Assembly: GCA_964353855.1 (NCBI GenBank)
Contig: CAYGWX010000001.1
Coordinates: forward strand, 63,504-127,503
Direction: 5' to 3'
Origin: CAYGWX01 sp964353855 [NCBI: uncultured bacterium]
GTDB taxonomy: Bacteria; Edwardsbacteria; CAYGWX01
DNA: 64,000 bases
The notes beneath the pieces are model-generated. The model was not told the DNA's origin. It did no database searches and saw nothing but the letters and a program-made list of their open reading frames with translations. Of this stretch, positions 57,696 to 64,000 are shown piece after piece (within the stretch, counting starts at the first letter, position 1; each line of letters starts with the position of its first letter). The position numbers and the translations under genes were made by a program.

Positions 57696-58661
57696 TTGCC
57701 GATAGTGCCGGAGAAGCTCCCCGAGCTTTTCGGAACGGTCCTGGAGGGGCTGTTTGAGGGCCGGGCCGAGTTGGCTGCGCAACTGGATGGTGTGCCTCAG
57801 GAACCAGGTTCCTACCAGGCTTTCTACGAGGCCGCGGATTCCTGGCTTAATGCCTGGCTCGGGCGCACGTCCCAGGCCGTGGTCTCAGAGCCGGATGTGA
57901 AGAGGCCGGACTTTCCCCGTCTGATCGAACCCTTGGTAAAACTGGGGAATCTCCTGCCTTTGCCCTGGCGGACCACCTTCCGTGGCACCACAGTGGGAAG
58001 GTTCCGCAGGCTCCATGACAAATCCCCCCGGAGCCTTGCCGAGGAAGTGGCCCTGGAGCTGTTGTTTCATCATCAATGCCGGGTCTCCGAGAGGTTCGAC
58101 ATCACCTGGAAGCTCTTCGAGGGCTGGACCGACTACTCCATCCGGATTATGGGCCCGGAGGAGCTGGCGGCCCTGGATGAACAAGCGAAGGTGCTGCTTT
58201 CCCAAAGGGAAAAGGAACGGGGCAAAGCGATGAGTCCGGAGGAGGCCCGGGGCTGGTTCGCCGCGCTCTCACCGGAGAACCAGGAAAAGGAGGCGCGTTA
58301 CCTTTTGGAATGCGCGGTCATGGACTGGCTTAAACCGGGCGAGGCCCGCGCCCACCAGTTGATGGCCGTCCCGCCAACGCCCGAGCGCCAGAGCCACCTG
58401 GAGATGCTCCTGGACATGTTCCTGGACCGGGAGGTCCGCAAGGCGGATGCCGATCCGGGCGCAAGGCACTCCGGGTACGCGGACACGAAGTCGATCGTGG
58501 AGTACCTGACCAAGCTCGATTCGCTCCTGGCCCAGGACTTTTGGCGCCCCCTGCTCCGGGGCTGGGCTTGCAAGCGAGTGGATGAGCTATCCGTGGACCG
58601 CGACCGGAACTTCACGGCCGTGGACGCCCTGAGCAGGTATCTCGAAGCCGTCAAAGGTTAG
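57696..58661 (+). CDS. Hypothetical soluble protein of about 321 residues
   Basis: I do not recognise the family. The start is a TTG at 57696, preceded by TAGGAGGCC. The protein is helical and charged, with no signal peptide or membrane segment. Trp and Leu-rich helices stand out (YEAADSWLNAWLGRTSQAV; FDITWKLFEGWTDYSIRIMG; EARYLLECAVMDWLKPGEAR). It follows the protease gene by only 8 bp, so it may share its transcript, and a terminator lies about 90 bp after its stop. Confidence 0.6.
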   Translation: MPIVPEKLPELFGTVLEGLFEGRAELAAQLDGVPQEPGSYQAFYEAADSWLNAWLGRTSQAVVSEPDVKRPDFPRLIEPLVKLGNLLPLPWRTTFRGTTVGRFRRLHDKSPRSLAEEVALELLFHHQCRVSERFDITWKLFEGWTDYSIRIMGPEELAALDEQAKVLLSQREKERGKAMSPEEARGWFAALSPENQEKEARYLLECAVMDWLKPGEARAHQLMAVPPTPERQSHLEMLLDMFLDREVRKADADPGARHSGYADTKSIVEYLTKLDSLLAQDFWRPLLRGWACKRVDELSVDRDRNFTAVDALSRYLEAVKG

Positions 58662-58751
58662 ATTCATCTAAGCGGTCAGGCGGTTAATCCCCTTGCGGAG
58701 TTTTAAAATAAATATCTTAAATCCGAAATCCCCAATCCAAAATCAGAAATC

Positions 58752-58785
58752 AAAAGGGCGGCTTCCCAGCCGCCCTTTTCTATAT
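58752..58785 (+). terminator. Rho-independent terminator
   Basis: A 12-bp stem, AAAAGGGCGGCT / AGCCGCCCTTTT (58752-58763 and 58768-58779), with a TCCC loop is followed by a T-rich stretch. Confidence 0.85.
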
Positions 58786-58847
58786 TCTTTATCGGGCGGG
58801 CGGACGGGGATAAAATGAATGCTCTTTCCCCTCTCTCTGGCTGCCGG

Positions 58848-58968
58848 TTCAATTAGTGTGAAGTTGGCGGTAAATTAGTGTTAAATTAGACTTAAATTAG
58901 TGTTAAATTAGAGTTAAATTAGACACAACTTAGTGTGAACTTGGCCTGAACTTGGCGGGAACATGGCC
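58848..58968 (+). repeat. 11-bp tandem array, eleven units with graded divergence
   Basis: Units in order: TTCAATTAGTG, TGAAGTTGGCG, GTAAATTAGTG, TTAAATTAGAC, TTAAATTAGTG, TTAAATTAGAG, TTAAATTAGAC, ACAACTTAGTG, TGAACTTGGCC, TGAACTTGGCG, GGAACATGGCC. The central units are AT-rich and almost identical; the flanks become GC-rich. The gap 58662-59269 otherwise holds quasi-tandem words (58717-58751 and 59182-59220), a terminator and the ltaE promoter, and no gene. Confidence 0.9.
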
Positions 58969-59233
58969 TGAAGCGTTTGTATAGGCTGTTGTCTTTCCTT
59001 GAGTTACGCCTGGAATCTTGGTCTCTTGGGTTGGCTTTGATTTAAGGATTTGCTTTGCAAATGCCTGTAACTCATGCGGTTGTACTTGTTGAACTATGCG
59101 AATACCCTTTGCCGGGATTGTTGGGGAAGGTAAAATTGGGCTTCAAAGTGTTCGGTGTCTTGCCCCTGATCGTTTGGCCCCTCCTTGAACCCTCGAACCC
59201 TCGGCCCCTTGAACCCTCTCGTCTGACATCCCC

Positions 59234-59263
59234 TTGATTCCTCAATCAGTTTCGTAGTATAGT
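59234..59263 (+). promoter_or_regulatory. Promoter of the threonine aldolase gene, predicted leaderless
   Basis: TTGATT (59234-59239), an 18-bp spacer and TATAGT (59258-59263). The expected start falls on or next to the A of the ATG at 59270. There is no Shine-Dalgarno. Confidence 0.6.
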
Positions 59264-59269
59264 ATCTAT

Positions 59270-60316
59270 ATGCCTAAAAGACTCATTGATCTGAGGAGCG
59301 ACACGGTGACCCGACCCTCTCAGGGAATGAGGAAGGCGATGGCCAATGCCGTGGTCGGGGATGATGTCTTCCACGACGATCCCACGGTCAAGATCCTGGA
59401 GGCCAAGGTCGCCCGCCTGTTCGGCAGGGAGGCGGCGCTGTTCGTGCCCTCGGGAACGATGGCGAACCAGATCTCCCTGCGCGCCTGGACCCGTCCCGGG
59501 GACGAGGTCCTCTGCGAGGCCGACGCCCACATCCTGCACTACGAGATGGGCGCGGCCGGGGCTCTGGCCGGGGTCCAGCTCAGGCCCTTGCAGGGGGAGC
59601 GTGGTATCCTCTCCGCGGAGCAGGTGAAGGAGGCGATCCGGCCCAAGGATGGTCACCAGCTTCCCACCACCCTCGTGGCCCTGGAGAACTCCCACAACCG
59701 CGCCGGGGGCACGGTCTATCCCCTGCAGGTCATCAAGGACATCTCCAAGGTCGCCCGGGCCAAGGGACTCAAGGTCTACCTGGACGGCGCCCGGATCTGG
59801 AACGCCTCCGCAGCCTCAGGCGTCCCTTTGAAAGAATACGCCCGGCATTTCAATTCGGTCTCGGCCTGCTTCTCAAAGGGTCTGGGTTGTCCCATCGGCT
59901 CCATCGTGATCGGTGATAAAGAGTTTGTCGCCCGAGCCCGGGTCTCTCGTCGAATGTACGGGGGAGCCATGCGCCAGGTCGGGGTTTTAGCGGCCTGCGC
60001 GCTCTATGCCTTGAAGCACAATCTTCCTCGCCTCCCTGAGGATCATGCCAAGGCCCGTCTCCTGGCCGAAGGCCTGGCCGAACTTCCGGGAACCAATTTG
60101 GACCTCTCCACGGTTCAGACCAACATCGTGGTTTTCGATGTCTCCCGCACCGGGCGCACGCCAGAGGCGCTGACCGAGCGCTTGGCCCGTGCGAACGTCC
60201 TGGTCGTCCCGTTCGGGGCCACCCGTCTTCGCGCGGTCTGCCATCTGGACGTGAGCCGGGCCGACATCCTCTCCGCCCTAAGGGTTTTCCAGAGGGTATT
60301 CCGTAAAACCCGCTGA
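59270..60316 (+). CDS. ltaE: Low-specificity L-threonine aldolase
   Basis: 348 residues, a PLP fold-type I enzyme. The family N-terminus [20 protein letters not shown] is present, then [55 protein letters not shown], and [14 protein letters not shown] with the PLP Lys at 203. It cleaves threonine and allo-threonine to glycine and acetaldehyde. Length and motifs are complete. It is monocistronic, with its own promoter and no ribosome site. Confidence 0.95.
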   Translation: MPKRLIDLRSDTVTRPSQGMRKAMANAVVGDDVFHDDPTVKILEAKVARLFGREAALFVPSGTMANQISLRAWTRPGDEVLCEADAHILHYEMGAAGALAGVQLRPLQGERGILSAEQVKEAIRPKDGHQLPTTLVALENSHNRAGGTVYPLQVIKDISKVARAKGLKVYLDGARIWNASAASGVPLKEYARHFNSVSACFSKGLGCPIGSIVIGDKEFVARARVSRRMYGGAMRQVGVLAACALYALKHNLPRLPEDHAKARLLAEGLAELPGTNLDLSTVQTNIVVFDVSRTGRTPEALTERLARANVLVVPFGATRLRAVCHLDVSRADILSALRVFQRVFRKTR

Positions 60317-60498
60317 TCCTCGCCTCGTCTGTTTCCTTCGGTCCGTAAACAGTATCCTCCACCTTATCCCATCCTGCAAGGGTGGGATTCTTGGTTTGGA
60401 CAGAGTCCGGCAATTCTGGGACTCCTCAGCAACCAGTTGTGGAATAATCGGTTACAATGTGTCAAACAATGGCAAACGGGAGGAAAGCCAAAAAGGGC

Positions 60499-60527
60499 TT
60501 GCCTTTAGGGGTAATTTTTAGTAAAAT
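60499..60527 (+). promoter_or_regulatory. Candidate sigma-70 promoter for the 60.5-64 kb genes
   Basis: TTGCCT (60499-60504), a 17-bp spacer and TAAAAT (60522-60527). The start would be near 60534, leaving an 18-nt leader without a clear Shine-Dalgarno. Confidence 0.5.
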
Positions 60528-60551
60528 AAAGGGTTACCAAAAGAATCAGCC

Positions 60552-61220
60552 ATGCCCAAATTTACCACCAAACTGAGACATCGGTTCGTGACCGGCCTGA
60601 TCGCCATCCTGCCCCTGGGGCTAACGGTCTATGTCTCCTGGTTCCTGCTGAACCTCCTGGGGAACATCTTCGGCAACCTGCTCAAGAAGTTCCCCTATCT
60701 CAAAGCCCAGCCCCAGGTGGCCGTCTCGGCCCTGGGCCTCCTCCTGCTTCTGGTGCTGATCTACCTGGTCGGGCTTTTCACTTCCAACGTCCTGGGCCGG
60801 CGGTTCTTTCGCTGGGGGGAGAGCCTGCTCACCCGGATCCCGTTCATCCGCAAAGTTTACTCCACCTCCCGGCAATTGACCGACACCTTCCTCATCGACA
60901 AGGCGGCCTTCCGGCAGGTGGTCCTGGTGGAGTGGCCGCGGAAGGGCATCTATACCCTGGGGTTCGTGACCAGCGACCTCCGCTGGCCGATGGAGAACGG
61001 GGAGTGCGCCATCAACATCTTCATCCCCAACACGCCCAACCCCACCAGCGGCAGGCTGTATCACATCCCGGAGAAGGAGGTCATTCCCACCCGTCTTTCG
61101 GTGGAGTGGGCCCTCAAGATGATCATCTCGGGCGGGATCGTAGCCCCCTCTCCGGATTTATTGGAAAAGATCAAGACGGCACCGCTGGTCGCTTTTCGCA
61201 AAGCTTCTGGTGAGGATTGA
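60552..61220 (+). CDS. DUF502-family membrane protein
   Basis: 222 residues. Two membrane helices lie at about 14-36 (FVTGLIAILPLGLTVYVSWF) and 58-78 (VSALGLLLLLVLIYLVGLFT). The family core follows: RIPFIRKVYSTSRQLTDTF, VVLVEWPRKGIYTLGFVTSD, NIFIPNTPNPTSGRLYHIPE and VIPTRLSVEWALKMIISGG. The function is unknown. The stop overlaps a TTG that may start the next gene (TTGA). Confidence 0.85.
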   Translation: MPKFTTKLRHRFVTGLIAILPLGLTVYVSWFLLNLLGNIFGNLLKKFPYLKAQPQVAVSALGLLLLLVLIYLVGLFTSNVLGRRFFRWGESLLTRIPFIRKVYSTSRQLTDTFLIDKAAFRQVVLVEWPRKGIYTLGFVTSDLRWPMENGECAINIFIPNTPNPTSGRLYHIPEKEVIPTRLSVEWALKMIISGGIVAPSPDLLEKIKTAPLVAFRKASGED

Positions 61221-62053
61221 GCATGGTGTTCGGCAAGGCCAAAAAGAAGAAGGCGGAACTGCCGGGGATCGAGGATGTCCGCACCATGGTGCAGAAGGGC
61301 TTCGAACGTAGCCTCTTCTCCAGCGAGCAGCGCCAGATGCTTCTCTCCATCCTGGATATCGGCCAGATCCCGATCCGGGAGGTGATGGTCCCGCGGGTGG
61401 ACATGGTGGCCATGGAGGCCGAGGCCACGATGGAGGACATCCTCTACCAGTTCAAGCTCTCCGGCTACTCCCGGCTGCCGGTCTACGACGGGAGCTTGGA
61501 GAACATCATCGGGATCGTGTACGTACGCGACCTCCTGCGCTTCTGGACCAAGCGTCGGGAGGACCTGCGGGCCGTGGAGTTCATTCGCCTGCCGCACTTC
61601 ATCCCCTCCTCCAAGAAGGTCCTGGACGCCCTGCGGGAGTTCCGCAGGCAGCGCATCTCGATCGCAATGGTGATCGACGAGTACGGTGCCCTGGAGGGCA
61701 TGGTGACCATGGACGACCTCCTGGAGGAGATCGTGGGCGAGCTTCAGGATGAGTTCAGCCAGGACGAGCGGCTCTACCGCCCGGAGGAGGACGGCTCCAC
61801 CCTCGTGGACCCGCGGATGGCCGTTGAGGACCTGGAGAAGGTTTTCGGGCTCAAGGTCAGGGAGGAGGGCATCCAGAGCGTGGGGGGGCTGGTCCTGACC
61901 CGGATGGGGCGGGTGCCGCAGAAGGGCGAGAAGATTCAGATCGGGGGACTGGAGATCGAGGTCGTCGAGGCCACCAAGCAGAAGATCCAGCGTCTGGTGA
62001 TACGGGAGAAGAAACCAGCTGAGCATTCCGCCCTTCGATCCCCCAAAAGATAA
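61217..62053 (+). CDS. CBS-pair plus CorC/HlyC-domain protein (hemolysin C / magnesium-efflux-associated type)
   Basis: 278 residues from TTG 61217, which overlaps the previous TGA; the ATG at 61223 is an alternative that loses two residues. An N-terminal segment, MVPRVDMVAMEAEATMEDIL, opens a CBS pair (about 55-180; YSRLPVYDGSLENIIGIVYV; SIAMVIDEYGALEGMVTMDD). A transporter-associated CorC_HlyC domain follows (about 195-270; EDLEKVFGLKVREEGIQSVG; GLEIEVVEATKQKIQRLVI). No membrane DUF21 domain is attached, so it is the soluble CorC-like form. Confidence 0.88.
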   Translation: MSMVFGKAKKKKAELPGIEDVRTMVQKGFERSLFSSEQRQMLLSILDIGQIPIREVMVPRVDMVAMEAEATMEDILYQFKLSGYSRLPVYDGSLENIIGIVYVRDLLRFWTKRREDLRAVEFIRLPHFIPSSKKVLDALREFRRQRISIAMVIDEYGALEGMVTMDDLLEEIVGELQDEFSQDERLYRPEEDGSTLVDPRMAVEDLEKVFGLKVREEGIQSVGGLVLTRMGRVPQKGEKIQIGGLEIEVVEATKQKIQRLVIREKKPAEHSALRSPKR

Positions 62054-62060
62054 ACGATTA

Positions 62061-63146
62061 ATGCTCAATGCCAAATTTAAAATTAAGCTTTTCCTTTCCC
62101 TTGTAATCATCGTTACTCTGGTGATTCTGCTGGCGAGCCTGTCCTGGGTTTTCAGGCCGGGAAAGGCCGAAAAGGTGTCGCTTATTATCGAGCCCAACCG
62201 GCTGGTGGCCGACGGGAGGGCGAAAACCACGCTCATCCTGCGGGCGCAGGACGGGAAGGGAAGGGGGACGGTCCTGAGAGGCCAGGTGGCCTTTGAGGTC
62301 ATCTCCCCGAAGGGGGTCCTGACCCTTGCGAGCGGACAGGCTTGGAACAGCAACCGCCGGGAGGTCCGGGCGACCGCAACGGCCGGAGTGCAGACCGGGA
62401 AAGCCAGGGTCGTGGCCCGGATGGACGGGCTCATCTCCGACACCGTAACCCTGGAGGCCATTCCCTGTTTCGAGGACCGGACCGGGGACGGGTTCCCGGA
62501 CGTGGCCCAGCTCGCCGGGGAGCAGGACAAGGAGCGCTTCCGGGAATGGCTCGCCTCGATCGCCGAGGCCCAGTACTACCAGACCAGCGATCTCTGGAAT
62601 AAGGACCAGCAGGACTGCGCGGGTCTCATCCGCTTCGCCTTTCGCGAAGCGCTGAAGCGGCATGAACGGGAGTGGCTTCTGCACTTCAAGTTCCTGACCG
62701 AGCCCGGGATCGGGGACGTGGAAGCCTTCAACTATCCAGCGGTGCCGCTCCTGGGCCCGAACCTTTTTCGAACCAGGCCCGAAGCCTTCCGGCCCGAGGA
62801 CCTGGCCGACAGCACGTTCTCCAGCTTCTGCGAGGCCAAGTACCTGCCCGCCCACAACTGCGTGGCGCTGGGCTACGACGAGCGGAACCTGCGCAAGGGC
62901 GATCTCCTTTTCTTCTTCCATTACGACGATCCCGAGATGCCCTATCACGGAATCATCTTCACGGGGTCGAGTCCGGAGGGCGATGAGGATTGGCTGGTCT
63001 ATCACACCGGGCCGGTGGAGGGGACCAGGGGTGTGGTGAAAAAGGTCAGGCTCAGGGACTTGAAACAGCACCCCGAGGAGAAGTGGCGCCCGCTTCAGAG
63101 CAACAGGTACTTCCTGGGATTTTACCGTTGGAAAATCATCGCCTGA
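62061..63146 (+). CDS. DUF1175 (YfaT-like) exported protein
   Basis: 361 residues. An N-terminal membrane or signal segment (about 8-31) is followed by an Ig-like domain (about 35-140; KVSLIIEPNRLVADGRAKTT). The C-terminal domain begins CFEDRTGDGFPDVAQL and contains DQQDCAGLIRFAFREALKRH, then MPYHGIIFTG. The Cys in DCAGL and the later His are arranged as in papain/NlpC-like folds; catalysis is an inference. In E. coli the related yfaT lies in an alpha-2-macroglobulin-like gene cluster; here the A2M gene is about 57 kb away. It starts 7 bp after the CBS gene. Confidence 0.78.
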   Translation: MLNAKFKIKLFLSLVIIVTLVILLASLSWVFRPGKAEKVSLIIEPNRLVADGRAKTTLILRAQDGKGRGTVLRGQVAFEVISPKGVLTLASGQAWNSNRREVRATATAGVQTGKARVVARMDGLISDTVTLEAIPCFEDRTGDGFPDVAQLAGEQDKERFREWLASIAEAQYYQTSDLWNKDQQDCAGLIRFAFREALKRHEREWLLHFKFLTEPGIGDVEAFNYPAVPLLGPNLFRTRPEAFRPEDLADSTFSSFCEAKYLPAHNCVALGYDERNLRKGDLLFFFHYDDPEMPYHGIIFTGSSPEGDEDWLVYHTGPVEGTRGVVKKVRLRDLKQHPEEKWRPLQSNRYFLGFYRWKIIA

Positions 63147-63155
63147 GATGAGACC

Positions 63156-63674
63156 TTGACCGACCTCCCTCCGAGTTCCGAAAAGGAGTCCAGGACATAC
63201 CGCTCCGGGATCGTGGCCATCGTGCTGGATGAGAAGAGCCAGGTGCTCCTGGGACACTCCGCGTCCTACGATTCGAGCTGGCGCAAGGGTTACTGGGAGT
63301 TCCCCCAGGGCGGAGTCCTGCCCGGGGAAAGCGAAGATCAGGCGCTCCTGCGTGAACTCAAGGAGGAGATCGGGACCGATCGGGTGGAGATCCTGGCCAA
63401 AAGCACCAGTCACTACCACTACGACTGGCGCAAGGAGCACCGAGGGCAGCACGGACAGGAGCAGCGCTACTTCCTGGTCCGCCTGATGGGAGCCCCGGAG
63501 CTTGTGCCGGACCCCCAGGAGTTCACCGCCCTCCGCTGGGTCTCCTGGGGGAGCCTGCGCAAGATGCTCCGGACCTTCAAGGCTAAGCGCGAGGCCTACC
63601 TTTCGGCCCTGGCGGAGTTCGAGGCAGAAGGGGGCCGTCTGAAACCGGAATTCCAAACGAAATCCAAGAACTGA
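63156..63674 (+). CDS. Nudix hydrolase, RppH-like
   Basis: 172 residues from TTG 63156, 9 bp after the previous stop. The Nudix box GGVLPGESEDQALLRELKEE plus IGTD (G-x5-E-x7-RELxEExG) lies at about 51-74. The N-terminal YRSGIVAIVLDEKSQVLLGH, then YWEFPQGG, resembles bacterial (di)nucleoside polyphosphate or RNA 5'-pyrophosphohydrolases. All box residues are present. Confidence 0.88.
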   Translation: MTDLPPSSEKESRTYRSGIVAIVLDEKSQVLLGHSASYDSSWRKGYWEFPQGGVLPGESEDQALLRELKEEIGTDRVEILAKSTSHYHYDWRKEHRGQHGQEQRYFLVRLMGAPELVPDPQEFTALRWVSWGSLRKMLRTFKAKREAYLSALAEFEAEGGRLKPEFQTKSKN

Positions 63675-63734
63675 AATTTTGGAATAGAGAGGGTCGGGAA
63701 AACACCCGAATCCAAAATCGCCCAAAAGGAATCC

Positions 63735-64000
63735 ATGAAAGACACGGTATACAACAAGACGGCGCTCAAAAACGGCATCCGGGTGATCACGGAGCGGATC
63801 AGCCATGTGCGCTCGGTCTCGCTGGGGGTCTTCATCACCAGCGGAGCCCGGGATGAATCCAAGGAGGAGAACGGGATCTCGCACATGATCGAGCACATGG
63901 CCTTCAAGGGCACCGAGAAGCGGACGGCCAAGGACATCGCCATGAGCCTGGAGTCCGTAGGCGGGCACCTCGATGCGTTCACCTCTAAGGAGGAGACCTG
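63735..64000 (+). CDS. M16-family zinc peptidase, N-terminal part (runs off the window)
   Basis: The ATG at 63735 opens a frame that continues past the window end (about 88 residues seen). It reads YNKTALKNGIRVITERISHV, SVSLGVFITSGARDE, then the inverted zinc motif HMIEHMAFKGTEKR (HxxEH) and LESVGGHLDAFTSKEE. This is the N-terminus of processing-peptidase-like M16 enzymes. The spacing after the Nudix gene is 60 bp. AAAAGGA lies eight bases upstream. Confidence 0.92.
   Translation, partial: MKDTVYNKTALKNGIRVITERISHVRSVSLGVFITSGARDESKEENGISHMIEHMAFKGTEKRTAKDIAMSLESVGGHLDAFTSKEET

Noticed and set aside
58848-58968. CRISPR-like array
   Set aside because: The units are 11 bp and directly adjacent with no unique spacers, and no cas genes are near.
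59055-59237. Short ORF of about 60 residues upstream of ltaE
   Set aside because: It is composed of repeat words (NPRPLEPS), lacks a ribosome site and overlaps the promoter region.

Overview
The window is GC-rich, gene-dense bacterial DNA with a diderm gene set: an OmpA-family protein, a bacterial alpha-2-macroglobulin, a predicted outer-membrane barrel, and NagZ/AnmK for cell-wall recycling. Six large secreted proteins end in an Ig-like C-terminal domain of the FlgD / type IX sorting kind (pattern 'YNLAGQLVRTL...PAGVHE..WDG....G....GVYL.R......KK..IVR'). This, with dispersed inverted repeats and short quasi-tandem repeats in the gaps, suggests a member of the FCB or an allied candidate phylum (WOR-3, TA06 or Edwardsbacteria type). 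That placement is inference; no rRNA or universal marker gene lies in the window. I saw no tRNA, rRNA, CRISPR array or intact insertion sequence.

Layout. 1-200: tail of an unidentified gene. 369-5126: alpha-2-macroglobulin. 5217-12375 (minus): two tandem paralogous subtilisin-like proteases. 12619-16619: a tight operon of small housekeeping or unknown genes (DsrE-like, HAD phosphatase, alpha/alpha-toroid protein, thioesterase, DUF4013 and DUF2085 membrane proteins). 16644-22954: kdpABC plus a KdpD that lacks a histidine kinase domain. 23137-24619: an unknown gene, a repeat-rich gap and an orphan sorting-domain fragment. 24631-29603: an operon of secreted proteins (RND-repeat protein, M6-like metalloprotease with beta-helix, DNRLRE-like protein). 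30005-41677: a block whose promoters share one palindromic element. It carries an OmpA/discoidin protein, a giant MTHFR-methionine synthase fusion, an alpha/beta hydrolase, a glycosyltransferase with a GH130 enzyme, and an MBL-fold hydrolase. 41806-43750: a coiled-coil, SPFH and zinc-ribbon trio that recalls the Bacillus YdjGHI/PspA membrane-stress module. 43809-46549 (minus): nagZ-anmK. 46677-50736: a translationally coupled operon of two related Ig-like secreted proteins and a predicted barrel. 50853-51641 (minus): ZIP metal transporter. 51848-57687: a sialidase-fold protein and two more subtilases with sorting domains. 57696-64000: an unknown protein, threonine aldolase, DUF502 protein, CBS/CorC protein, DUF1175 protein, Nudix hydrolase and the start of an M16 peptidase.

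How it fits together. Much of the window encodes export of large envelope or extracellular proteins: four subtilases, one metalloprotease, two propeller-like proteins and a barrel operon. Vegetative promoters are of consensus sigma-70 type (TTGACA-17-TATAAT occurs twice). Several genes appear to be leaderless or nearly so (ltaE, nagZ, the ZIP gene). The strongest candidates for something undescribed are the shared operator/promoter of the 30-41.7 kb block, the one-chain MTHFR-MetH fusion within it, the YdjGHI-like trio, and the 11-bp-period tandem array at 58.85 kb.
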